Source of the DNA: an uncultured Alphaproteobacteria bacterium
GTDB lineage: Bacteria > Pseudomonadota > Alphaproteobacteria > UBA7985 > CAJQQZ01
Length of the DNA: 64,000 bases
NCBI GenBank assembly: GCA_905480575.1
Contig: CAJQQZ010000032.1
Span: forward strand, 16,333-80,332
Reading direction: 5' to 3'
A model generated the notes under the pieces. It ran no database searches, was not told where the DNA came from, and saw only the letters and a list, made by a program, of their open reading frames with translations. How positions within the stretch are numbered: the first letter of the stretch is position 1; every line of letters starts with the position of its first letter. Shown in pieces: positions 8,717 to 16,452 of this stretch. The position numbers were made by a program, and so were the translations under genes.

Positions 8717-9883
8717 CTAAGCTGGCATCGCCATCTCAATCAGCTTCGCCCAGTAACTGACGCCGACGGGAATTGCTTCGTCATTGAAGTCATAAGCTGG
8801 GTGATGCAGCCCCGCACTGTCCCCATTGCCGACGAATATATAAGCGCCTGGTTTCTTTTGCAGCATGAAGGAGAAATCTTCTGCGCCCATAAGCGGTGCT
8901 GTATCGACGTCTACTTTATCCGCACCGGATATTTCAGCTGCTACTTTGGCTGCGAAGTCAACTTGATCCTTGTGGTTAACTGTCACGGGATAGTTGGGGC
9001 GATAGATGAACTTAGCTTTACAGTCGAATGCCTTGCCGACGTTTTCGGTAACTTCGTCCATTCGTTTGGCCATCAATTCACGAACGCCTTCATCAAGGCT
9101 TCGCATCGTACCGCACAGCTTGGCCGTCTGGGGAATGACATTGTAAGCGTCCCCGGCGTGAAACTGTGTCACCGAGATCACACCTGATTCAATCGGGTCT
9201 ACTTGTCGACTGATGATGGTTTGAATGGCGTTGAAGATCTGTGAACCGACCATGATTGGGTCTTTAGTGTTATGTGGCATTGCTGCATGGCCACCAAGAC
9301 CTTCGATTTCAATGTCGAAGAAGTCGGCCGCGGCCATGATACCACCGACGCGCATAGCAAACTGTCCAACCGGAATACCTGGCATGTTGTGCATGCCATA
9401 GACTTCATCAACGTTGTACTTCTCGAACAAGCCATCTTCCATCATCTTCTTGGCACCTGCGCCACCTTCTTCAGCGGGTTGGAAAATCAGGATAGCAGTG
9501 CCGTTGAAGTTCCTGGTTTCAACCAAATACTTTGCCGCACCCAGCAGCATCGACGTGTGCCCATCGTGGCCGCAAGCATGCATGCGATTATCAATCGTTG
9601 ATTTATGCTCAAATTCATTGATCTCGCTGATAGGCAACGCGTCCATATCAGCACGTAAGCCAATCATTCGACCACTGGTGTTCTCTTTGCCTTCAATGAC
9701 GGCAACGACACCCGTTTTGCCCATACCGGTTTCGATTTTGTCGACACCAAAAGACTCAAGCAGCTCTTTGACACGTTTTGAGGTTCTGACTTCCTCGTAA
9801 CAAATCTCTGGGTGCTGATGAAAATCCCGGCGCCACTCGGCGATTTCAGGCTGGAGATCGAAAATACGGTTAGAGATAAACAT
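8717..9883 (-). CDS. M20 family amidohydrolase (hippurate hydrolase/AbgB-like)
   Basis: A 388-residue di-metal peptidase-family M20D enzyme that hydrolyses N-acyl amino acids or related amides in the cytoplasm. The opening RRDFHQHPE, the RADMDALPI segment, the metal ligands in MHACGHDGH (Cys104, His106), the Glu138-Glu139 pair in FQPAEEGG and a late GAEDFSFM are all standard for this family. The ATG has GAGG about 8 bases upstream. It follows azlD by 17 bases and is likely in one unit with azlCD, which export or import branched-chain-like amino acids in known cases. The acyl substrate is not predictable. Confidence 0.88.
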   Translation of the reverse strand: MFISNRIFDLQPEIAEWRRDFHQHPEICYEEVRTSKRVKELLESFGVDKIETGMGKTGVVAVIEGKENTSGRMIGLRADMDALPISEINEFEHKSTIDNRMHACGHDGHTSMLLGAAKYLVETRNFNGTAILIFQPAEEGGAGAKKMMEDGLFEKYNVDEVYGMHNMPGIPVGQFAMRVGGIMAAADFFDIEIEGLGGHAAMPHNTKDPIMVGSQIFNAIQTIISRQVDPIESGVISVTQFHAGDAYNVIPQTAKLCGTMRSLDEGVRELMAKRMDEVTENVGKAFDCKAKFIYRPNYPVTVNHKDQVDFAAKVAAEISGADKVDVDTAPLMGAEDFSFMLQKKPGAYIFVGNGDSAGLHHPAYDFNDEAIPVGVSYWAKLIEMAMPA

Positions 9884-9900
9884 GACAGAACCTCAAGAGA

Positions 9901-10257
9901 TCAGAAAGGCATAAGATGAGAGAGAAAGGGTAGTGTTGTCAAGGCCACGAATGCGCCAAGGCTGGCAGCAATGGCAAGCAACAAAGAGCGGCCAACAGAA
10001 AAGTAGAACAAGGCACCAACAGCGAGTGATAGAAATCTCGCAACCATTGAAGTGTCGGCAAGTTCGCCGCCAGGAAACACAAAGATACGTGCTATGAGAG
10101 CGGCAACCATGGCGTACGACACGCAAGTGACCCATTGGAACAGTGCTGAGCCAGTGTTGATCTTTTTAGCAAAAATTGACCCAACGAGCCGCCAGACGAA
10201 GGTTGCAAGCACGCAGCAAACAACGATCAGCCAGAGATAGTTGTAAGCTGTCATCAA
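9901..10257 (-). CDS. azlD: AzlD domain membrane protein
   Basis: A 118-residue protein with four hydrophobic segments. It is the small subunit of the AzlCD branched-chain amino acid transporter family. The segment LVGSIFAKKINTGSALFQWVT followed by a long hydrophobic run and PGGELADTS matches AzlD. The start overlaps the azlC stop by 4 bases, so the pair is translationally coupled. Alternative starts are the two consecutive ATG codons at the beginning. Confidence 0.8.
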   Translation of the reverse strand: MMTAYNYLWLIVVCCVLATFVWRLVGSIFAKKINTGSALFQWVTCVSYAMVAALIARIFVFPGGELADTSMVARFLSLAVGALFYFSVGRSLLLAIAASLGAFVALTTLPFLSHLMPF

Positions 10258-10979
10258 GCCTTATTCCCTTCCCAACGACGGAATAAGAAAAAGGCCAGTG
10301 TACCGCCACCGACGCCGGCAAAAAGCAACCCCCATTCGGGGGTGATCATATGAAGCAGCGGGCCAAGTACTGCCCCAATGATCAATGCTGTTACAACCAT
10401 TCGCCCCTTCATGCCCAAGAATACAAGCGCGAAGAAAATTGGGTTGACCATCAACAAGGCAGTATAGGCCCAAAGCGGCATGTCACCTGCGGCCCAGATC
10501 CCCGCCAATGCGCCGATCACCGCAAAAGAAATCAGTATGCTCGCAAAGACGAGAAAATAATGACGTCGGTGTTCAGGGGATATGGTTGGAAACTGACGCT
10601 GACATGAAGCCCAGGAGTTAAGCGACAACATCTGCCCCATCAACACCATGAAGCTTGTTGATTTAACGCCGTCCCGGACCAAAGGCAGGAACGAGACACA
10701 CATCGGTAAGAACCGAGCATTCGCCATCGAACTGGCTAGAACAATCGCAAAGAGCCCTGCACCTGCGGCCTGATACTCGGCCATCACAACTTGCCCAGGC
10801 AAGCCCCAGATCCCAACAGTACAAAGCAGTATCATCCAGCCATCGAAACCAACCTCTAACGCCAATGTGGCAAAACCAGCTTTTTGGGTAGCAATTATAA
10901 GAATAGGTGCGCCCATCACGTCAGCAATTGCTCGGCGGGTTACACTTTTCTTTTCTTGGAGGACTATTTCTTCCGCCAT
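10254..10979 (-). CDS. azlC: AzlC family amino-acid permease
   Basis: A 241-residue inner-membrane protein, the large subunit of an AzlCD-type exporter. About seven hydrophobic segments are visible, with the family motif AEYQAAGAGLFAIVLASSMANARFLPM in the first half, written here only as AEYQAAGAG and NARFLPM. The gene starts 155 bases beyond the stop of tctA, with a strong terminator in between, so it is probably transcribed from its own promoter. Confidence 0.84.
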   Translation of the reverse strand: MAEEIVLQEKKSVTRRAIADVMGAPILIIATQKAGFATLALEVGFDGWMILLCTVGIWGLPGQVVMAEYQAAGAGLFAIVLASSMANARFLPMCVSFLPLVRDGVKSTSFMVLMGQMLSLNSWASCQRQFPTISPEHRRHYFLVFASILISFAVIGALAGIWAAGDMPLWAYTALLMVNPIFFALVFLGMKGRMVVTALIIGAVLGPLLHMITPEWGLLFAGVGGGTLAFFLFRRWEGNKA

Positions 10980-11075
10980 AAGGCTCTTTCAACTGAGGTA
11001 TTGGTGATCTGTGCCAAGGAGAGCAACTACTTCATTCGTCCCTGTTTTCAAGTAGAAATGATTGCTGACTTAACG

Positions 11076-11111
11076 AAAAAAAACCGCCCGCAAAAATCTG
11101 TCTGCGAGCGG
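11076..11111 (-). terminator. intrinsic terminator of the tct operon
   Basis: Read on the minus strand, a 9-base-pair stem (11103-11111 with 11084-11092, one G-U pair) is followed at once by eight U (11083-11076). It lies 23 bases beyond the tctA stop and before azlC, so it closes the tctCBA transcript. Confidence 0.85.
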
Positions 11112-11134
11112 CTTCTTTCTAAACATTTGAGACT

Positions 11135-12622
11135 CTAGGCTGGTTTACGAACAGCCTTATAAACAGACACCAAAATCGTGATCGCACCGGCAGCAAACAA
11201 GATGAAACAAACAGGGCGTGTTACGAATTCAATGAAACTATGACCTGTCATCTGAGTTCCCTGAACCAGCGTTTTCTCACCAATGCCACCGAGGATAACA
11301 CCGAGTACGATTGCAGGAATTGAGTAATCAGAACGTCTCATCAAGTAACCGACCAAACCAGCTGCAAACATCACGAAAACATCGAGCGGAGAGTTTCTGC
11401 GTGCATAAGCACCGATAATGGCCATCAACAAAATGATGGGTGCCAAAAGGTGGAAGGGAACACGCAGCAAGTGAACCACTGTCTTTGTCTGCAGCCAACC
11501 AAGGAAGAAGATCGCAATATTGGCGAAGAACATTGCCACAAAGACGATCCATACAAGATCGTTGGAGTTGATGAAGACCAGTGGTCCAGGCTCAATGTTA
11601 TGCGTTTGGAAGACTGAGTACATCATTGCCGTCAAAGCACCGCCAGGGATACCAATAGTCAATAGAGGTATCATAGCCGCACCGGTTGCCGCGTTATTGG
11701 CAGTCTCTGAGGAGACAACGCCTTCTAACTCACCCTTTCCAAAGTTTTCTGGGGTCTTTGACCAACGAACGGCTTCATTATAGCCCATGAAGGCCGCAAG
11801 GGTCGCGCCAATTCCCGGCAGGATACCGGCAAAGAAGCCGATGACAATGGACCGCGCCACGGCATACTTTAGCTTCCAGAATTCAGCCAAGGTCGGGAAG
11901 TCCAAATTAACGGCCGGCGCATCCAAGTCGCCTTTTGCACGACGCTCCAACTGGAAAAAAATCTCCGAAATCGCAAAGAAACCGAGGATCAAGACCACGA
12001 AGTCGAAACCGGACCAAAGCTGCCAGATACCAAAATCAAAGCGTTGGCTACCGCTCACTGGTTCAGTACCAATCATCGCGATGCACACACCGAAGAGAAC
12101 TGACAACCAGCCCTTCCACAAAGATTTCGCGCCTACCGAGGAAGCGACCGCTACCCCAAAGAACACTAATGCAAAGACTTCGGGCGAACTTGTTGTCTCC
12201 GCCCAGTCTGAAATTGGTTTGGTTGCGATCATCATAAGGATTGCAGAGGCTGTTCCCCCAACAGCGGAACAAAGCACAGCGGCTCCAACTGCTTTACCAG
12301 CCATCCCCTTGAGTGTCATGGGGTAGCCATCGAAAGCAGTGGGCGCGTTTTCGGGCGCGCCCGGAATATTAAAGAGAATAGCGGTAATCGCGCCACCGAA
12401 CACACCGGAACAGTAGATGACTGCGAAGAACATCAGCGCGTTTTCTGATGAGAAGTTACTAGAGAAAGGCAAAGCAATCGCGGCCAGGGTCAACATTGAT
12501 ACGCCAGGGACTGCGCCAAAAATCATTCCACCAAGCAAGCCGGCAATAAAGACCGAAATGGAGAGCGGATCACTAAATATGGTGTAGGTCGCTTGACCAA
12601 AGTTCAAAAAGAAATCTTGCAT
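11135..12622 (-). CDS. tctA: tripartite tricarboxylate transporter permease, large subunit
   Basis: A 495-residue integral membrane protein with about eleven hydrophobic segments. It is the large permease of a TTT (TctABC) secondary transporter. Family features are GAVPGVSMLTLAAIALPF near residue 38, FNIPGAPENAPTAFDGYP near 105, and the repeat-related LPGIGATLAAFMGYNEA near 268, with TIGIPGGALTAMM near 325. It lies 9 bases after tctB and ends at a strong terminator. The known substrates of this class are small carboxylates; here the neighbouring CoA ligase and acylating dehydrogenase suggest a small acid such as sulfoacetate. Confidence 0.93.
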   Translation of the reverse strand: MQDFFLNFGQATYTIFSDPLSISVFIAGLLGGMIFGAVPGVSMLTLAAIALPFSSNFSSENALMFFAVIYCSGVFGGAITAILFNIPGAPENAPTAFDGYPMTLKGMAGKAVGAAVLCSAVGGTASAILMMIATKPISDWAETTSSPEVFALVFFGVAVASSVGAKSLWKGWLSVLFGVCIAMIGTEPVSGSQRFDFGIWQLWSGFDFVVLILGFFAISEIFFQLERRAKGDLDAPAVNLDFPTLAEFWKLKYAVARSIVIGFFAGILPGIGATLAAFMGYNEAVRWSKTPENFGKGELEGVVSSETANNAATGAAMIPLLTIGIPGGALTAMMYSVFQTHNIEPGPLVFINSNDLVWIVFVAMFFANIAIFFLGWLQTKTVVHLLRVPFHLLAPIILLMAIIGAYARRNSPLDVFVMFAAGLVGYLMRRSDYSIPAIVLGVILGGIGEKTLVQGTQMTGHSFIEFVTRPVCFILFAAGAITILVSVYKAVRKPA

Positions 12623-12631
12623 GATCCGCTC

Positions 12632-13186
12632 CTAGAAAATCGAGTACATAAAGTTCTGCAGGGATGCAGATATCTCATAGAAAGTCCCGGTCCCAGTCGG
12701 CAATGTCATGCCCAGAACCCTGTAGAAAAGAACAATCAGAAAAACATGCAAACCGAATGCTAGTGCCACTAATGGGAACCAGCGACGTTCACCGGATAAC
12801 AACAGAATGGCAAGAATAAAGAATGGCGTTAGAATATAGAATCCCATCCAAGCGAGTAAAATACCATACAAAAGTGATACGGATACAAACCCGAACAGTT
12901 TCGCATTCTGCCTGATGAAACCACCTTCGGAAGCAGCAGATGCCCGCTCCTCTGAGGGGTTTTCACCGTTAAACCAGGCAACCGCAAGGTTCACCAGTGC
13001 AACGACAATGATCATGCTGAAGATCATTCTTGGCCAAGTTGCAGGTGTAAAGGCACTGTCGTCTTCCGACGTTAGGAACCCCGTTTGACTATTGGCGATA
13101 AGATCAAAGCACAAATAGAGTCCGAAGAGCGCAAAAGATATCCATAAACCTGTTTCGATCCAGGTTTTCAAACTGATGTTTTTCAT
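12632..13186 (-). CDS. tctB: tripartite tricarboxylate transporter, small subunit TctB
   Basis: A 184-residue membrane protein with four hydrophobic segments and a polar loop, the small permease of the TTT system. Low sequence conservation is usual for TctB, so the call rests on size, topology and position between tctC and tctA. The ATG at 13186 has AGAGAAG a few bases upstream. A longer frame starting at 13225 would run through the intercistronic hairpin and is not favoured. Confidence 0.85.
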   Translation of the reverse strand: MKNISLKTWIETGLWISFALFGLYLCFDLIANSQTGFLTSEDDSAFTPATWPRMIFSMIIVVALVNLAVAWFNGENPSEERASAASEGGFIRQNAKLFGFVSVSLLYGILLAWMGFYILTPFFILAILLLSGERRWFPLVALAFGLHVFLIVLFYRVLGMTLPTGTGTFYEISASLQNFMYSIF

Positions 13187-13207
13187 GAAACTTCTCTGAA
13201 TAAAGTT

Positions 13208-13239
13208 AAGGGCGGCAGGAGACATTCCACACCGCCCTT
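13208..13239 (-). promoter_or_regulatory. intercistronic hairpin between tctC and tctB
   Basis: Inverted arms AAGGGCGG (13208-13215) and CCGCCCTT (13232-13239) form an 8-base-pair stem with a 16-base loop just after the tctC stop and before the tctB ribosome site. There is no U-tract. Such hairpins often protect the 3' end of the binding-protein message, giving more TctC than permease. Confidence 0.55.
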
Positions 13240-13257
13240 GAAAGTAGACAGGCTAGC

Positions 13258-14256
13258 TTACTTGATCATACCAAGCTCTGTGTAGAGAGCCTTGTAGATA
13301 CCAACAGTATCATTGATCAACTGAACTGAGCCAGCTGTGTCACGGAAAGAGTCAATCAAAGTCATGAACTTCTTTTCGTTATATGCCTGGTAAGAGTCCT
13401 GGTCGTAAGCAGTCTGGAAAGCCCACTGCAACCATGCAAGACGGTCAGCAGGAACACCCTTCTTCACATAGAATCCACGGAAACGGTACAGAGGCTTAAT
13501 GTCTAGACCAACATCAGCCATGGAAGGTGTGTCAGCAAAAACGCCTGGACGCTCGTTCAACAGAGTCAAGATTGGCTTGAAATCGCCAGAATCGAGGAAA
13601 CCGCGAACATCACCTGGCTGCTCAAACAATGCATCAACCTGGCCGCCTTTAAGCGCTGCATAACGGGGTCCGCCCTTGTCGAATGAGATCTGCTGCATTT
13701 CGATGCCAGACTGATCCATTACCTGCTTCAGCATCATACGTTCCATAGAACCGGCACGTGATACGTTAGCGATTGTAGCGTCGCCGCCCTTTGATTTTAC
13801 ATACTCTACAAAACCAGCCCAATCAGTGAAACGGTCTTCGTTTGAACGAATGTAAATCTGTGAGAAAGTGATCTGGCTTGTGACCAAAGGAATAAGGTCA
13901 TCAGCTGGGTTGATTTTGCTTGAACCAGAAGCGAAAGCGGAAGCCGCATCGTCGATATGTTCAAGAACTGTGTAGCCGTCAGCCGGGAAAGCCATGTAAG
14001 CCGCGAGACCTACCATGCCAGAACCACCAGGCTTGTGGTCACGGTTGATTGCTGCACCAGAGTGCGCTGTCACAGCTTCTGCCATGGCCGCTGCAACCTG
14101 ACCAGAACCACCACCAGGGCCGTAAGGCACGATCATTGTCAATGGACGAGCTGGAAAGCCATCAGTAGTAGCTGGTGCATCAGCAGCAATCGCTGAACCA
14201 GATGCAAATAGAACCGCGCCTGTCAGCAGGCCGGCAAGAGTTTTAGTTAAGGACAT
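13258..14256 (-). CDS. tctC: tripartite tricarboxylate transporter substrate-binding protein TctC
   Basis: A 332-residue periplasmic solute-binding protein. The signal peptide is clear: MSLTKTLAGLLTGAVLFASG then AIAADA, with cleavage after an A-x-A near residue 25. The mature part opens with FPARPLTMIVPYGPGGGSG, the family's N-terminal strand and ligand loop, and carries HKPGGSGMVG. The ATG at 14256 is preceded by GGGAGGA at ideal spacing. The frame stays open up to 14370 but that part is not family-like. A 184-base gap separates it from the CoA-ligase alpha gene. The protein would capture the substrate imported by TctAB. Confidence 0.93.
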   Translation of the reverse strand: MSLTKTLAGLLTGAVLFASGSAIAADAPATTDGFPARPLTMIVPYGPGGGSGQVAAAMAEAVTAHSGAAINRDHKPGGSGMVGLAAYMAFPADGYTVLEHIDDAASAFASGSSKINPADDLIPLVTSQITFSQIYIRSNEDRFTDWAGFVEYVKSKGGDATIANVSRAGSMERMMLKQVMDQSGIEMQQISFDKGGPRYAALKGGQVDALFEQPGDVRGFLDSGDFKPILTLLNERPGVFADTPSMADVGLDIKPLYRFRGFYVKKGVPADRLAWLQWAFQTAYDQDSYQAYNEKKFMTLIDSFRDTAGSVQLINDTVGIYKALYTELGMIK

Positions 14257-14440
14257 AAAGTTCCTCCCTTGTTTAGAACTATGCGCTCGTTTTTGAACGC
14301 ACCTACGACTTCGTTTTTTTAGTCGTTTTGTTGTCAGCTTCTCACCCCGTCTTGGGACAACTGTGATCAACTGAAATCACCTTATCATCTCCTTTGCAAA
14401 TTGCCAGAGCAAACACGAAGGAAACGTTGTTAGATTCGAC
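14257..14440 (-). promoter_or_regulatory. leader region of tctC with hairpins
   Basis: This untranslated stretch holds two small inverted repeats, TGCG-to-CGCA at 14282-14301 (one mismatch) and ACGACT/AGTCGT at 14305-14326. Directly after the sucD-like stop is TTAGATTCGAC (14430-14440), which matches 10 of 11 bases of a half-site upstream of the LacI-type gene. A separate promoter for tctCBA is possible but not demonstrated. Confidence 0.3.
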
Positions 14441-15307
14441 CTAAACCTTCCCTTTCAAAAAGGCCGGTATTTGGCTAGGTACATCAGCGACAAAAACACC
14501 TGCCGCCTCCAACGCTTTGCGCTTTGAATCATAGTCACCTTTGCCTCCAGCAACGATGGCACCGGCATGGCCCATCTTTTTACCAGGGGGCGACTGTCGA
14601 CCAGCGACGAATGCCGCAACCGGTTTGGTCATCGTTTTAGCGAACTCTGCGGCTTCTTCTTCGGCAGATCCACCGATTTCTCCACAGATAACAACGGCTT
14701 GCGTCTTTTCGTCAGCGTTGAGAATTTCTAGAGCATCACGCGTGTTGGTTCCAATCATCGGGTCACCACCAATGCCGTAGAAGGCTGATTGCCCGATCCC
14801 AGATTGTGACAAATTCAAGCACAGCAAAGTACCAAGGCTGCCAGAACGTGAGATTACGCCTACGTTACCTGGCTGAAACACAGTCTTGTTGAAACCGGGC
14901 ATAATGCCGATAAAGCACTCACCGGGTGTCACTAAACCAGCTGTGTTTGGCCCAACGATCTGGGTTCCGTTCGCTTTCGCTGCTGCATGCATTTCCATGA
15001 CGTCTTGCGCTGGGATATGCTCAGTAAGACAAAGAAGCATCCTTGCGCCGGCCTCACAAGCATCTATGCCTGCTGCTTTCGCCGCCATGGGCGGAATGAA
15101 CATGATTGAAATATCGATGTCAGTGCTTTTAGACGCCTCTACAACAGAGCCGTAAACAGGCAAATCGAGATGTGTCTCACCTGCACGGTGCGGATTAACA
15201 CCACCAACAACATTCGTGCCGCTTTCAATCATTTTCTCGGTCCAGAACGTGCCCTGACGGCCAGTCATACCTTGAACGATGACTTTATGATGTGAACGAG
15301 GGATCAT
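14441..15307 (-). CDS. acyl-CoA synthetase (ADP-forming type) alpha subunit, SucD-like
   Basis: A 288-residue CoA-binding subunit. It has the CoA-binding start VIVQGMTGRQGTFWTEKM, the SRSGSLGT phosphate loop near residues 153-160, and the phosphorylated histidine His247 in GHAGAIVAGGKG, equivalent to His246 of E. coli succinyl-CoA synthetase alpha. It should join CoA to a carboxylic acid with NTP cleavage, through a phosphohistidine. The partner beta gene overlaps its start by 4 bases. The context (acylating aldehyde dehydrogenase, TTT transporter, no TCA-cycle genes) argues against housekeeping succinyl-CoA synthetase. Sulfoacetate-CoA ligase or malate-CoA ligase (MtkB) are the main options. 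Confidence 0.85.
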   Translation of the reverse strand: MIPRSHHKVIVQGMTGRQGTFWTEKMIESGTNVVGGVNPHRAGETHLDLPVYGSVVEASKSTDIDISIMFIPPMAAKAAGIDACEAGARMLLCLTEHIPAQDVMEMHAAAKANGTQIVGPNTAGLVTPGECFIGIMPGFNKTVFQPGNVGVISRSGSLGTLLCLNLSQSGIGQSAFYGIGGDPMIGTNTRDALEILNADEKTQAVVICGEIGGSAEEEAAEFAKTMTKPVAAFVAGRQSPPGKKMGHAGAIVAGGKGDYDSKRKALEAAGVFVADVPSQIPAFLKGKV

Positions 15308-16440
15308 GCGCCCGCTCCTTTCGCGGCAGCAACCGCAGCTTTCACTGCATCATCCATTAAGTCGTAAGAATCAATGCCCAAGCGATCCTTGACTAAGGCA
15401 ATGGCTTCCTCTTCACCCGTGCCATGGATCGTAAAGAAGATGGGAATGTCTGGTCTTAATTCTTCCCAGGCGTTCACAACGCCTTCCGCCATCACATCCG
15501 TGCGCGCAAAGGCGCCGCAGAAATTAACCAGCAATGACTTAACTTTTGGGTTATCCAAAACAATGCCCAATGCCGTCGTCGCTTTGGTGTAGGCCTCGCC
15601 ACCAATTTCCATAAAGTTCGCAGGCTGGCCACCGTAGTGTGCCACAACGTCCATTGTTGTCATCGTGAGGCCAGCACCGTTAGCGAGCACTCCTACTTCA
15701 CCGTCAAGTTCGATGTACTTGAGATCAGCTTCTGCGGCACGGCCCTCGAGGCCTGTTTTGCGTTCAGGTGCAGCGTTCGCAGCCAGATCCGGGCGACGGT
15801 TTGCTGCTGACTCGTCTAAAGTCAGTTTACAATCCAGTGCAATAACTTGGTTGTCTTTTGTCACAACCAGTGGGTTGATCTCAATCAACTCCGCATCGTT
15901 CTCACGGTAGGCTGCGTAAAGTTTCAGCAAAGTTGCTTCAACGTCCGGCTTGACAACACCTAGATCAACGTCAGCAAGCATGATCTTAACATCATCAGCG
16001 GTTAGCCCCTCGACGATTGAAACCGGCAGTTTCAGCATTGCATTTGGGTCTTTTTCCGTCGCTTCCTCTACGTCCATGCCGCCGTAGAGGGAGAAAAGAA
16101 CCATCGGCCCTTTGCTGGCATGATCATTGAGTACAGCGGCATAGAGCTCGCTTGCAATCGGCACCTGGCCTTCGATTAGCACCTTCTCGACCGGCCAACC
16201 ATCAATGGACATACCAATTATGTTTTCAGCATGAACACGGGCGTCATCCGCGGTTGCGGCTAGTTGAATACCACCAGCTTTGCCTCGTTTCCCTGTTGGA
16301 ACCTGGGCTTTAACAACACAAGGGCCGATCATGGCCGCAGCTTTTGCAGCAGCATCGGCATCATAAGCCAGCTGGCTGGGTGGAACCGCAATTCCATGCT
16401 TAGACAGTACAGGCTTGGCTGCGTGTTCTTCGAAATTCAT
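15304..16440 (-). CDS. acyl-CoA synthetase (ADP-forming type) beta subunit, SucC-like
   Basis: A 378-residue protein with an N-terminal ATP-grasp domain and a C-terminal CoA-ligase domain. The KAQVPTGKRGKAGGIQL segment (about 44-60) is the nucleotide-binding loop, and ELIEINPLVV near 200 is the metal-binding strand. The last domain contains VNFCGAFARTDVMAEG and TIHGTGEEEA, where housekeeping SucC has a VNIFGGI-type loop and GTNVEEG. These loops shape the acyl pocket, so the acid activated is probably not succinate. It lies 12 bases after the aldehyde dehydrogenase gene and overlaps the alpha gene by 4 bases. Confidence 0.84.
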   Translation of the reverse strand: MNFEEHAAKPVLSKHGIAVPPSQLAYDADAAAKAAAMIGPCVVKAQVPTGKRGKAGGIQLAATADDARVHAENIIGMSIDGWPVEKVLIEGQVPIASELYAAVLNDHASKGPMVLFSLYGGMDVEEATEKDPNAMLKLPVSIVEGLTADDVKIMLADVDLGVVKPDVEATLLKLYAAYRENDAELIEINPLVVTKDNQVIALDCKLTLDESAANRRPDLAANAAPERKTGLEGRAAEADLKYIELDGEVGVLANGAGLTMTTMDVVAHYGGQPANFMEIGGEAYTKATTALGIVLDNPKVKSLLVNFCGAFARTDVMAEGVVNAWEELRPDIPIFFTIHGTGEEEAIALVKDRLGIDSYDLMDDAVKAAVAAAKGAGA

Positions 16441-16452
16441 GCCGATCGACCT

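Noticed and set aside
11787..12326. A 179-codon frame antisense to tctA
   Set aside because: Lysine/proline/threonine-rich shadow of a hydrophobic gene, without family similarity.
14441..16440. Annotation as the TCA-cycle sucCD operon
   Set aside because: Divergent acyl-pocket loops and a neighbourhood of acylating dehydrogenase and TTT transporter, with no mdh or sucAB.
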